This document shows, in pieces, positions 25,800-33,632 of a DNA stretch of 64,000 nt. This stretch comes from Stutzerimonas stutzeri (GTDB lineage Bacteria; Pseudomonadota; Gammaproteobacteria; Pseudomonadales; Pseudomonadaceae): positions 314,358 through 378,357 of the forward strand of contig DGLA01000016.1 in the NCBI GenBank assembly GCA_002387205.1, read 5' to 3'. Within the stretch, counting starts at the first letter, position 1; every line of letters starts with the position of its first letter. The position numbers and the translations under genes are program-made. The notes beneath the pieces are model-generated. The model was not told where the DNA came from. It searched no databases and saw only the letters and a program-made list of their open reading frames with translations.

Positions 25800-28700
25800 T
25801 GAAAACTCTATTCCGTAACGTACTGGTTGCTTGTATTGGGATGGCCTGGTCTCTGCTTGCCTGGAGTGCCGAAGTAGGAATCTGCTCAGAGAACTTCCCT
25901 GATGGCCTGCAGAGCTACAACCTTGGCGGGATCTACTTCGGCTATAACGCACAACTGCAGAACAGCCCCGATGCGCGACTGCACGCCGGGACGATCACCC
26001 GAAACTGGTGGTCCTGGTTCGCGCCGACCTGTACGACCAGTCAGTGTGAGGCGATCGTCTCAAACGGGCCTTCGCAGTCCCCGGGGGCTTTCCAGAGCTA
26101 TTCCAGCACGACGGATGTCAACGTAGGTTACCAAGGGAGCGGGACGCTCACTGGCAACGGTGTGAACCGGTATCGAACTGTCGACGTGGGCTCAGAAGGT
26201 CAACTGTCGATCAACAGCAATGGCCAGAACTTTTACATCGCTCAGTTACAGGTCGGCTATCGCGCCGTTCTGTCGCTTTCACCCGGCGATTACTGGATCG
26301 GTTCACTGGTGACGGGTTCGGATTCGCAGATACAGGTCGCTGGCAACGGGCGGGTTCGGTTGTTCGTACGAGATGCGCCGAGCCTGGGCTATCGCTCTCT
26401 CTACAACTCGCCGGGGAACGAAATCGCGGGTTCAGCAAGCAAGCTGTTCCTGTACGGCTACAGTGACGTCACGCTCAATACCGATACGACGTTCAGCGGT
26501 TATGTCTACAGCCAGCGCAATGTGGTTATCGGAGATTCTGTCAGGCTGTACGGTGCGGTAACGGCATCGAACGTGTCGCTGGCATCGAATGCTTCTGTTC
26601 GTTATGTGGTACCGGTGGGTAGCTGTGCCAAGCCGGCCGAGCTGCGTCTAAGCTGGTTGTTGGACGAAGCGAGCTGGACGGGCGCGGCTGGGGACGTGAA
26701 GGATGCCTCCGGCAACGGCTTGGTCGGTCGCGCTATCAACGGTGCCACGGCGGCATCAGCCACGCCTGCATTGCCGGCGGTGGACTCACAGGGGACCTGT
26801 GGTTACGGCAGCTTTGTTGCCAGCTCCAGCCAATACTTGCAGGCAGCACATGATGACCTGCTCTCCTTGCGTGACAGCTTTACAATTGGCGTTTGGGTCA
26901 AGCCGCGCAGCCTTCCGGCGAGCGGCGGATTGATGAGCATTTTGTCAAAGGACGAAAACTACGAGTTTCATCTCAATTCGAACGGTACGGTGAATTGGTG
27001 GTGGCAGACGACCGGGCCTAACGCAACAGTCCAGTTCAATAGCAACAAGGCGCTTGCAGTCGGGCAGTGGAGCCACGTGGTGGTTCGCTACACACCGGGA
27101 GATCAGCGCATTTACATCAATGGCGTCGAGTCTGGACGAGCCAGCTTCAGTGGAACTCCGGTTGCCAACACCGATCCGTTGCAACTGGGTTGGGATCAGC
27201 TGGCCGGCCGTCATTTCAATGGCGAACTGGATGAACTGCGCATCTATGACGGTGCGCTCAGTGCCAGTGAAATTGCTGCTCTGGTTAAAGAACGCCATGA
27301 ATGTTCGCGTCGTCTACAGTGTTTTGGCGACAATTTCGACAGTGGACTGAGCACCGATTGGGCGGTTTCCAGTCGTGGTAGGACGGCCTTTACGCCGGCT
27401 GTTTATTCGGGTCGCCTGCGCCTGACCAGTAACGCAAATAACGTTTCCACCGCGTCGGCATTGCAGCGGCTGTTCCCGGCGCAGGGCAACTTCATCCAGG
27501 TCGAGTTCGATTATTTCGCCTACAACGGCAGCGGTGCCGATGGCATCGCGGTCATCCTGTCGGATGCCACGCAAACTCCACAACCGGGTGGGCTTGGCGG
27601 CTCGCTGGGATATGCCCAGCTCAACGACAGCAGCAACAAGGTCAATGGCTTCGCCGGTGGCTGGCTTGGAATTGCCATCGATGAATACGGCAACTTCTCC
27701 AACCCCACCGAGGGCCGTGTTGGTGGAAGCGGGCTTATTCGCGATTCGGTAAGCGTCCGGGGGTCGGGTAGCGGATTGACCGGCTACAAATATCTAAGGG
27801 GGACCGAGGGTATGCTCAGTCCTGAAGTTGACGCTGCCTCCAGCACCAGCGCTTCGCCGGGCCATCGTTATCGTTTGACCATTGACGCTCGAGTCCAGGG
27901 CCAGGTACTGGTCACGATGGAACGCAAAACAGGCTCAAGCTTCGAAGTACTGCCGAATCTGAATCGCTACAACGTAATGGCCAGTGGCAACGGCCAGGCG
28001 GCGTTGCCGGAGCGGTTCTATCTGTCCCTCACCGGCTCTACGGGCGGATCGACCAACATCCACGAAATCGACAACCTCAACGTGTGCGCTACCGACATTG
28101 AGTCCATCGACGAGCAGATACATCACTTCGATCTGCGCTATTCCTCGCCCTCGCTTACCTGCAACCCACAAGAAGTAACGGTGACCGCTTGCCTGAATGC
28201 CGATTGCTCCAAGGTTTACAGCGAGGCGGTTACAGCGATGCTCACTTCCGATGGAGCGGTATGGCAAGGCAGTAATCAATTGAGTTTCACCGGTGGAACT
28301 GCCAAGGCTATGGTGCAGGTTACTCGCCCAGGGGAGGCGACAATCGGCGTGGGCGGGTCGACACCCCCGGCTCTGTCCTTTGGCGAAACCACCTGTTCTA
28401 CGGCGGGATGCAAGCTGGTGGGCGTGGAGAGCGGCTTCATCGTCGACGTACCCACACTGATCGCCAACCGCCCTCAGCCCGAGGTCTGGTTACGAGCCGT
28501 CAAGGCCGGTACCAAAGACCCGCAGAAGTGCGTGGCCGGGTTTGGAGGTGGAACCAAAACCATCGGATTCAATGCTACGTACGATTCGCCAAGCTCCGGT
28601 AGTCAGGCGGTCAGCCTCAACGGCACCACAATCAGGACGACCCCAGCGGGTTCGGCGTCGGAGTTTACCCCGGTCACTTTGAAATTCGATTCCGAGGCGA

Positions 28701-30190
28701 GGGCCGCGCTGACGGTCAGTTACCCCGACGCTGGGAGGATGAACCTCAATGTCCGGTATGCGCCAGCAGAAGGTAATGAGCAGGGGCTGGCCATGCAGGG
28801 GGCCGACCTGTTTGTCAGTAAACCCTACGGAATCCATATCGAGACGGACATCGACAACCGCCCGGTGGATCAGCGTTGCAAGGGAATGACGATAGAAGAA
28901 TGTCCCGTATTCATCGCTGCAGGGGAGCCGTTTCCGGTGCGCTTCCGGGCCGTCGGCTGGGGCGGTTCCGATAGCGAGCCCCGTACTGCCCAAGCGTTAG
29001 CGGACAACGCAACCACTCCGAACTTCACACTAAGCGCCCTCAATGGTGCGTTTATGTTGAAGCACACACTCATGGCTCCAGAAGGAGGTGATAACGGCGT
29101 TCTCAGCGTGACGGCCTACGACCATGGGCATGGCGAGATGAGCACCGTTACCGCACAGAGGATTTCAGAAGTTGGCGTCTTTCAGCTGACCGCTAGTCCG
29201 AACCAAGGCGTCAGTTACTTCGGCGAGACTGTCGATGGGGGCGTCAGTAACCTCATCGGTCGATTCATTCCGGCCCGTCTGGGGGTAACCGCAACGGCCA
29301 GTCTGACCCCGAGTTGCAGTACATTCAGCTATCAGGGGCAGCCGATGGACTTTGCTCCTGGCCTCGAACCTCAGGTGACGGTGACCGCTTATAACAGCGC
29401 AGGTGCGGTTACGAACAACTATGATCGTCCGCCGTTCTGGCGGCTCGGCTCTCCGGCTCGTGAGGCTTATCGCTCGATCGTCGGTAAGGCTGCATTGGAC
29501 GAGCGCTTGCACACGCGCGGCTCTGCTGAGGCGGTAATCGAAGGCATTAACGACGGCAACGGCTCCCGGCTGTACCGCTGGTCTGGCGAGCAGCTTGTCT
29601 ATGCGCCTCAGGAAATACATTCGCTGGTTGACCTTCCCTTCGTTGCTGCAGTGGAGCAGACATTGACGGCTGCCGGCATTACAGACCAGGACGGAGTCTG
29701 CCATTCCTCGCCAGGCACAGGCTGCCAACCTTATACCTACGAACTTGAGCAGACTCCTGGCAGCGAAGTTCGCCTCGGTCGGCTGTCGCTCGGCAATGCG
29801 CACGGTTCGGAGCTGCAAGACCTGAACCTACCGATAACGATCGAAACCTGGCAGCCACTCGGTACGGCAGCAGGCTTCAGACCGGAGGAAGATCGCTGCA
29901 CAACCTCCGCATCGCTGGGAGCGCCCTCGTTACAAGCCTATACCGGCAATCTTTCCCAAGGTGAAGTCATTGCTGCCGTCAGGGCTCTGGATGGCGGCGA
30001 AGGCGCCCTAGTGCTGAGTGCGCCGGGAGAGGGTAACCAGGGAAGCGTAACCGTAACCATGCCGGCCATGCCCGAGTGGCTCAAGTACAACTGGACTGGC
30101 GGGGGACGGGTACCGGCTGCCGGTTTGGCAAGTTTCGGTATTTACCGGGGCTCGCCGCCCCTGATTTTCCGACGTGAGGTCTATCGCTGA
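25799..30190 (+). CDS. mshQ: Giant MshQ-like adhesin/tip protein
   Basis: This 1463-residue secreted protein closes the operon. It has a signal peptide (to about residue 23, ...LLAWSAEVG) and a beta-rich N-terminal part (about 30-290). A LamG/concanavalin-like domain follows (about 334-500; FTIGVWVKPRSLP..GQWSHVVVRY..RIYINGVESG). Next is an L-type-lectin-like domain (about 507-765; FDYFAYNGSGADGIAVILSD, WLGIAIDEYGNF), then a long C-terminal region of the DUF6701 type found in MshQ. It is probably a carbohydrate-binding pilus-tip adhesin; ligand and exact role are inferred. GC content is lower than in flanking genes. The ATG at 25799 overlaps the mshP stop. Confidence 0.85.
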   Translation: MKTLFRNVLVACIGMAWSLLAWSAEVGICSENFPDGLQSYNLGGIYFGYNAQLQNSPDARLHAGTITRNWWSWFAPTCTTSQCEAIVSNGPSQSPGAFQSYSSTTDVNVGYQGSGTLTGNGVNRYRTVDVGSEGQLSINSNGQNFYIAQLQVGYRAVLSLSPGDYWIGSLVTGSDSQIQVAGNGRVRLFVRDAPSLGYRSLYNSPGNEIAGSASKLFLYGYSDVTLNTDTTFSGYVYSQRNVVIGDSVRLYGAVTASNVSLASNASVRYVVPVGSCAKPAELRLSWLLDEASWTGAAGDVKDASGNGLVGRAINGATAASATPALPAVDSQGTCGYGSFVASSSQYLQAAHDDLLSLRDSFTIGVWVKPRSLPASGGLMSILSKDENYEFHLNSNGTVNWWWQTTGPNATVQFNSNKALAVGQWSHVVVRYTPGDQRIYINGVESGRASFSGTPVANTDPLQLGWDQLAGRHFNGELDELRIYDGALSASEIAALVKERHECSRRLQCFGDNFDSGLSTDWAVSSRGRTAFTPAVYSGRLRLTSNANNVSTASALQRLFPAQGNFIQVEFDYFAYNGSGADGIAVILSDATQTPQPGGLGGSLGYAQLNDSSNKVNGFAGGWLGIAIDEYGNFSNPTEGRVGGSGLIRDSVSVRGSGSGLTGYKYLRGTEGMLSPEVDAASSTSASPGHRYRLTIDARVQGQVLVTMERKTGSSFEVLPNLNRYNVMASGNGQAALPERFYLSLTGSTGGSTNIHEIDNLNVCATDIESIDEQIHHFDLRYSSPSLTCNPQEVTVTACLNADCSKVYSEAVTAMLTSDGAVWQGSNQLSFTGGTAKAMVQVTRPGEATIGVGGSTPPALSFGETTCSTAGCKLVGVESGFIVDVPTLIANRPQPEVWLRAVKAGTKDPQKCVAGFGGGTKTIGFNATYDSPSSGSQAVSLNGTTIRTTPAGSASEFTPVTLKFDSEARAALTVSYPDAGRMNLNVRYAPAEGNEQGLAMQGADLFVSKPYGIHIETDIDNRPVDQRCKGMTIEECPVFIAAGEPFPVRFRAVGWGGSDSEPRTAQALADNATTPNFTLSALNGAFMLKHTLMAPEGGDNGVLSVTAYDHGHGEMSTVTAQRISEVGVFQLTASPNQGVSYFGETVDGGVSNLIGRFIPARLGVTATASLTPSCSTFSYQGQPMDFAPGLEPQVTVTAYNSAGAVTNNYDRPPFWRLGSPAREAYRSIVGKAALDERLHTRGSAEAVIEGINDGNGSRLYRWSGEQLVYAPQEIHSLVDLPFVAAVEQTLTAAGITDQDGVCHSSPGTGCQPYTYELEQTPGSEVRLGRLSLGNAHGSELQDLNLPITIETWQPLGTAAGFRPEEDRCTTSASLGAPSLQAYTGNLSQGEVIAAVRALDGGEGALVLSAPGEGNQGSVTVTMPAMPEWLKYNWTGGGRVPAAGLASFGIYRGSPPLIFRREVYR

Positions 30191-30197
30191 TTTGGCA

Positions 30198-30221
30198 AGG
30201 CCGCTCGACACCGAGCGGCCT
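30198..30221 (+). terminator. Hairpin ending the msh locus
   Basis: Perfect arms AGGCCGCTCG and CGAGCGGCCT lie 8 bp after the mshQ stop around a short ACAC loop, followed by TGTGCTTCTTTTCG. The T tract is interrupted, so strength is uncertain. Confidence 0.65.
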
Positions 30222-30560
30222 GTGCTTCTTTTCGATAAAAGAGGGGAATCCCTGGCCTGCCTGTACCAGGGTCCCCAAAACTGGTTACCAGAGGTTTTGC
30301 ATGACGCGTGCCAGTTAGGAAATCTGATGGGCGTAATGTGTGGACGGGCAGGCCAAAGTGGGCCTGACGTAGCGACGGAGGAAGCTGGAATCAAGGGCTA
30401 TGCGGCTCGGAGCCACTGCAGGCCAGATGTGGCGCGAGGGTTTTGCTGACGGCGCGGCAGGAGCCCTGGTTGCAATAGTCGACATCGACGCTCGGTGCTA
30501 CTGAGCCATACGCTTGCTGGCAGTGCGTTTATCGACTGGCGTGCCCAGCTTTGGCGCAGC
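30222..30560. other. Intergenic region, nothing recognised
   Basis: These 339 bp lie between the convergent mshQ and META-protein genes. Open frames exist on both strands but none has a ribosome-binding site plus a plausible protein, and I see no RNA gene or repeat family. Confidence 0.4.
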
Positions 30561-30962
30561 CTAGTTCTGCTCTGGCCAAACTCGCAGCGGGGCACCTTCG
30601 GCAGGCCAGAACCGCAGCTGATCAATCTTGGAGACGTCCCAGCGTTCGATCTGAGAGAGCAGTTCGAGGAAATGCTGTTCCTGCTTCATGATGTGCTCTG
30701 CGCACATCTTGCGCGTGCTGCCGATCTCACTGAAGCGCAGCTTCTGTCCGTCGAGCTGGTAGCTGGCGAACCAATGGTTGCAGCCGGCATTGCCGTAGGC
30801 GCGATCGTCGCTAAAGGTCAGCGATAGAGGGTTGCGGCCCACTACCGGTTCGTCGCCGATCCATTCGGCAATGTAGGTGACATCGTTCTGCAGCGTTAAC
30901 GGTTCTACCGCGCATCCCGTTACGGACAAGCAGACCAAGCCGGCCAACAGGGTTTTGTTCAT
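30561..30962 (-). CDS. META-domain lipoprotein (HslJ-like)
   Basis: This 133-residue protein has a lipoprotein signal with lipobox-like VTGC at residue 17. It is followed by a META/HslJ-type domain: LTFSDDRAYGNAGCNHWFASYQLDGQKLRF, then STRKMCAEHIMKQEQHFLELL, the motif pair typical of the family. HslJ-type proteins are outer-membrane or periplasmic and linked to stress or novobiocin resistance in E. coli; the role here is not known. The start at 30962 overlaps the stop of the upstream gene (ATGA), so the two are co-translated. Confidence 0.85.
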   Translation of the reverse strand: MNKTLLAGLVCLSVTGCAVEPLTLQNDVTYIAEWIGDEPVVGRNPLSLTFSDDRAYGNAGCNHWFASYQLDGQKLRFSEIGSTRKMCAEHIMKQEQHFLELLSQIERWDVSKIDQLRFWPAEGAPLRVWPEQN

Positions 30963-31396
30963 GGCTTCGCCCTCTGACAGGCTGGGCAAAGGTGTCGGTT
31001 GGTGTCGTTCTTCCAGCCCAGTTCGGCGATTCGTGCTTCGGCGGCCGGGGCGCGGGCGGCTTCGCCCTTGCTGGCATCGACGGCAAACTCGAAATCCAGT
31101 CGCTTGCCACAACCGTCGCAGTCGACTTGCCAGTTGATGATCGCCAGTTCCTTGAACACCGGCCCGTTCGCCACGGCCATCCACTGGCCAGGCGGGTTTA
31201 TCAGGTGACGAACCTTATCGACGGTCAAGCGCTGGGAAAGGTCTCGGCTGCCCTTGAGCGTGACGATAACGATATCGCCTGAGCGAACATTGCCACCGTT
31301 GCCGGTGACCTGGTAACGGCCCGGTGCCAGGGCGCGGCATTCGGTCAGGGTGTGTCCGGGGTTGAGCAGGGTGTAGCGAAAATCGTGTTCGGCCAT
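30959..31396 (-). CDS. Conserved hypothetical protein with two CxxC pairs
   Basis: This 145-residue cytoplasmic protein has no signal or membrane segment. A beta-rich N-terminal half (YQVTGNGGNVRSGDIVIVTLKGS) precedes two cysteine pairs, CDGC near residue 92 and CPAC near 139, which could bind one zinc ion. I do not recognise a characterised family. It is the first gene of a two-gene unit with the META lipoprotein. Confidence 0.75.
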   Translation of the reverse strand: MAEHDFRYTLLNPGHTLTECRALAPGRYQVTGNGGNVRSGDIVIVTLKGSRDLSQRLTVDKVRHLINPPGQWMAVANGPVFKELAIINWQVDCDGCGKRLDFEFAVDASKGEAARAPAAEARIAELGWKNDTNRHLCPACQRAKP

Positions 31397-31588
31397 GACT
31401 CGCGATCGACTGGAAAGGTTGCGGTGGCGGCAATGCTAGCACGGCCACGCCAAGCCCTCGCGTAAGCATCACGATGGAAGCGCCTGCGGCGATTCCATCC
31501 TGCAATGCATCACGCCACGTAGCCTCGATTAGCCTAAGGCGTAATCCGGGTTTCAAACACGGCGTAACCCGGCGAACTAAGCTGTGTG

Positions 31589-32383
31589 CTATGGCCGTGG
31601 GTTGTCGAATGTTTCCTCTAGGAAGCGTTGCATGTCATCCCACGAGCGCTCGTCGGCGGCTTTGTTGTAGGCCACATCGACACCCTTGTCCTGGAACTGG
31701 TCAGCGCCTGGGTTGGTGAAACCATGCTTGGCGCCAGGCAGGTTGACGAGCTGGTAGTCGGCGCCGGCCTTGACCATTTCGGCGCTGAGTGCCGCGACGT
31801 CATCGGCGCTGACCATGCTGTCGGCACTGCCATGCTCGACCAGCACCCGCGCCTTGACGCTACCTGGCGCAGCACGGGTATCGGTGGCCAGTGCGCCGTG
31901 GAAGCTGACTACCCCGTCAAGGGGCACGCCTTGGCGGGCCATGTCCAGCACGACCTTGCCGCCGAAGCAGTAGCCGACTGCTGCAAGCTTGTCGCTATCG
32001 GTCTGCTGTTGCTGTCTGAGCAGATCCAGGCCGGCATTGAAGCGGCCCTTGGCGGCATCGGCGTCAGCCAGTGCCGCCTTCATGAAACTCATGGCGTCTT
32101 TGGGATGTTCGGTGTTCTTGCCCTGGCCATACATGTCGATCGCCAATGCGCTGTAGCCAAGCTCGGCCAGGTCACGAGCGCGGCGTTTGGCGTAGTCATT
32201 CAGGCCCCACCATTCATGGACTACGACAATGCCAGGTCGCTTCCCCTCGGTGGCATCGTCATAGGCGTAGTAACCGACCATCTCCGTGCCATCGGCAGCG
32301 GCATAGGGGATTTCCCGGGTCTGGACTTCGGCGTGGGCGAGGGCACTGGCGGCCATCAGCGTGCCGAGCAGGCAATAGCGCAT
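31589..32383 (-). CDS. Dienelactone hydrolase family protein, exported
   Basis: This 264-residue alpha/beta hydrolase has a signal peptide (MRYCLLGTLMAASALAHA), so it is probably periplasmic. The catalytic triad is visible: the nucleophile Cys in GYCFGGK, an Asp in the EHGSADSMV segment and the His in GAKHGFTN. A Cys nucleophile fits dienelactone hydrolase. The natural substrate is unknown; true chlorocatechol-pathway enzymes are cytoplasmic and no such pathway genes are nearby. The ATG at 32383 starts the signal peptide. Confidence 0.87.
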   Translation of the reverse strand: MRYCLLGTLMAASALAHAEVQTREIPYAAADGTEMVGYYAYDDATEGKRPGIVVVHEWWGLNDYAKRRARDLAELGYSALAIDMYGQGKNTEHPKDAMSFMKAALADADAAKGRFNAGLDLLRQQQQTDSDKLAAVGYCFGGKVVLDMARQGVPLDGVVSFHGALATDTRAAPGSVKARVLVEHGSADSMVSADDVAALSAEMVKAGADYQLVNLPGAKHGFTNPGADQFQDKGVDVAYNKAADERSWDDMQRFLEETFDNPRP

Positions 32384-32493
32384 GGGGGACTCCTTGTTAT
32401 GGGCGCAACGATAGATAGCCGTTGTTCGACTCGTCTGCAAGCCGGTTGTTCAGGCGCAGCCCAGGAAGGAATCGCTGGATGGGGAGAGCGCAA

Positions 32494-32522
32494 GCCGGCG
32501 CGAAGCAAAAGCCTGCGCCGGC
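32494..32522 (-). terminator. Hairpin downstream of napC
   Basis: Perfect 8-bp arms GCCGGCGC and GCGCCGGC enclose a 13-nt loop just after napC. There is no real T tract, so it may stabilise the nap mRNA end rather than terminate by itself. Confidence 0.4.
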
Positions 32523-32531
32523 CCGGGTGTG

Positions 32532-33128
32532 TTACCAGCCAGGCACACCATGCATGTCCGGCAGGCGGTGGGCGATGCCCTTGTGGCAGTCGATACAGGT
32601 CGCTTCGCCGGTGCCCAGCGCCTTGGAGTGGAACTGAGCGGCGCGTTTGCTCTGGCGGGTAAAGTCCATGAACTCGTAGTTGTGGCAGTTGCGGCACTCG
32701 AGCGAATCATTGGCCTTCAGGCGACGCCACTCGCGCTCAGCCATTTCCCGGCGCATGCCGAGGAATTTTTCGCGAGTATTGATGGTCCCGAAAATCTTGC
32801 CCCAGACCTCCTTGGAAGCCTGCATCTTGCGCGCGATCTTGTCAGTCCATTCATGGGGCACATGACAGTCGGGGCAGGTGGCGCGCACGCCGGAGCGATT
32901 GGTGTAGTGGATGGTGTCCTTGATTTCCATGTACACGTTGTCTTCCATCTCGTGGCAGGAAATACAGAAGGTTTCGGTGTTGGTCGCCTCCAGGGCGGTA
33001 TTGAACCCGCCCCAGAAGATGATGCCGGCAATGAACCCGCCGAGCGTCAGCGCACCAAGGCTGTAATGCACGCTTGGCCGTCGCAGGACGACCCAGTATC
33101 GCTTGAGAAACGACAGTATCGACTTCAT
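32532..33128 (-). CDS. napC: Tetrahaem cytochrome NapC
   Basis: NapC passes electrons from the quinol pool to the periplasmic NapAB nitrate reductase. The 198-residue protein has one N-terminal membrane anchor (about 24-42; LGALTLGGFIAGIIFWGGF) and four c-type haem sites: CISCH, CPDCH, CRNCH and CIDCH. It is last in the nap operon, 10 bp after napB. Confidence 0.96.
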   Translation of the reverse strand: MKSILSFLKRYWVVLRRPSVHYSLGALTLGGFIAGIIFWGGFNTALEATNTETFCISCHEMEDNVYMEIKDTIHYTNRSGVRATCPDCHVPHEWTDKIARKMQASKEVWGKIFGTINTREKFLGMRREMAEREWRRLKANDSLECRNCHNYEFMDFTRQSKRAAQFHSKALGTGEATCIDCHKGIAHRLPDMHGVPGW

Positions 33129-33138
33129 CCAGGCGTCC

Positions 33139-33621
33139 TCACTCTTCGTTCTGCTGATGTTCGTGATACAGCAGTTCGTCGATGTTCTCGAAGTCGTTCT
33201 GCACCAGCGGTTTCACGTCGTGCTGCACTACGTGGCACTGGGTGCAGAAATAGCGACGTGGCGCAACCGTACCGAGCGTCTGGCTGTCACGATCGGTGAA
33301 GTGGGTGATGCTGATCATCGGCGCCTGGGTGCGTGCACTGTTGGCCCGGCTGTGACAGGCCAGGCATTTGTTGCCGTTCTTGTCGACCTGATAGCCACGG
33401 ATGGTGTGGGGGATAGTCGGTGGCTGCTCGGGATAGTTGCGCTCTCGCCTGAGGTCCTTGTTTTCCTCGTCCTTCAGCGGCGGGGGGGTGAACTCCTGGG
33501 TAATGGTACCGCCCGGCCGACGTCCGTCCGGGGCAGGGGCATCCAGCGGGTAGTCCGGCCCGGCCGCCACGGCAAGGCCAACTACCGCGAGGAGCGTCAA
33601 AGGCAGTAAACGAAATTTCAT
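33139..33621 (-). CDS. napB: Dihaem cytochrome NapB
   Basis: NapB is the small electron-transfer subunit of the periplasmic nitrate reductase. The 160-residue precursor has a signal peptide (MKFRLLPLTLLAVVGLAVA) and two haem c sites, CLACH and CTQCH, with the conserved PPTIPH and RRYFCTQCHV segments. The start at 33621 is chosen for the signal peptide. Confidence 0.95.
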   Translation of the reverse strand: MKFRLLPLTLLAVVGLAVAAGPDYPLDAPAPDGRRPGGTITQEFTPPPLKDEENKDLRRERNYPEQPPTIPHTIRGYQVDKNGNKCLACHSRANSARTQAPMISITHFTDRDSQTLGTVAPRRYFCTQCHVVQHDVKPLVQNDFENIDELLYHEHQQNEE

Positions 33622-33632
33622 GGCGACTCTCC

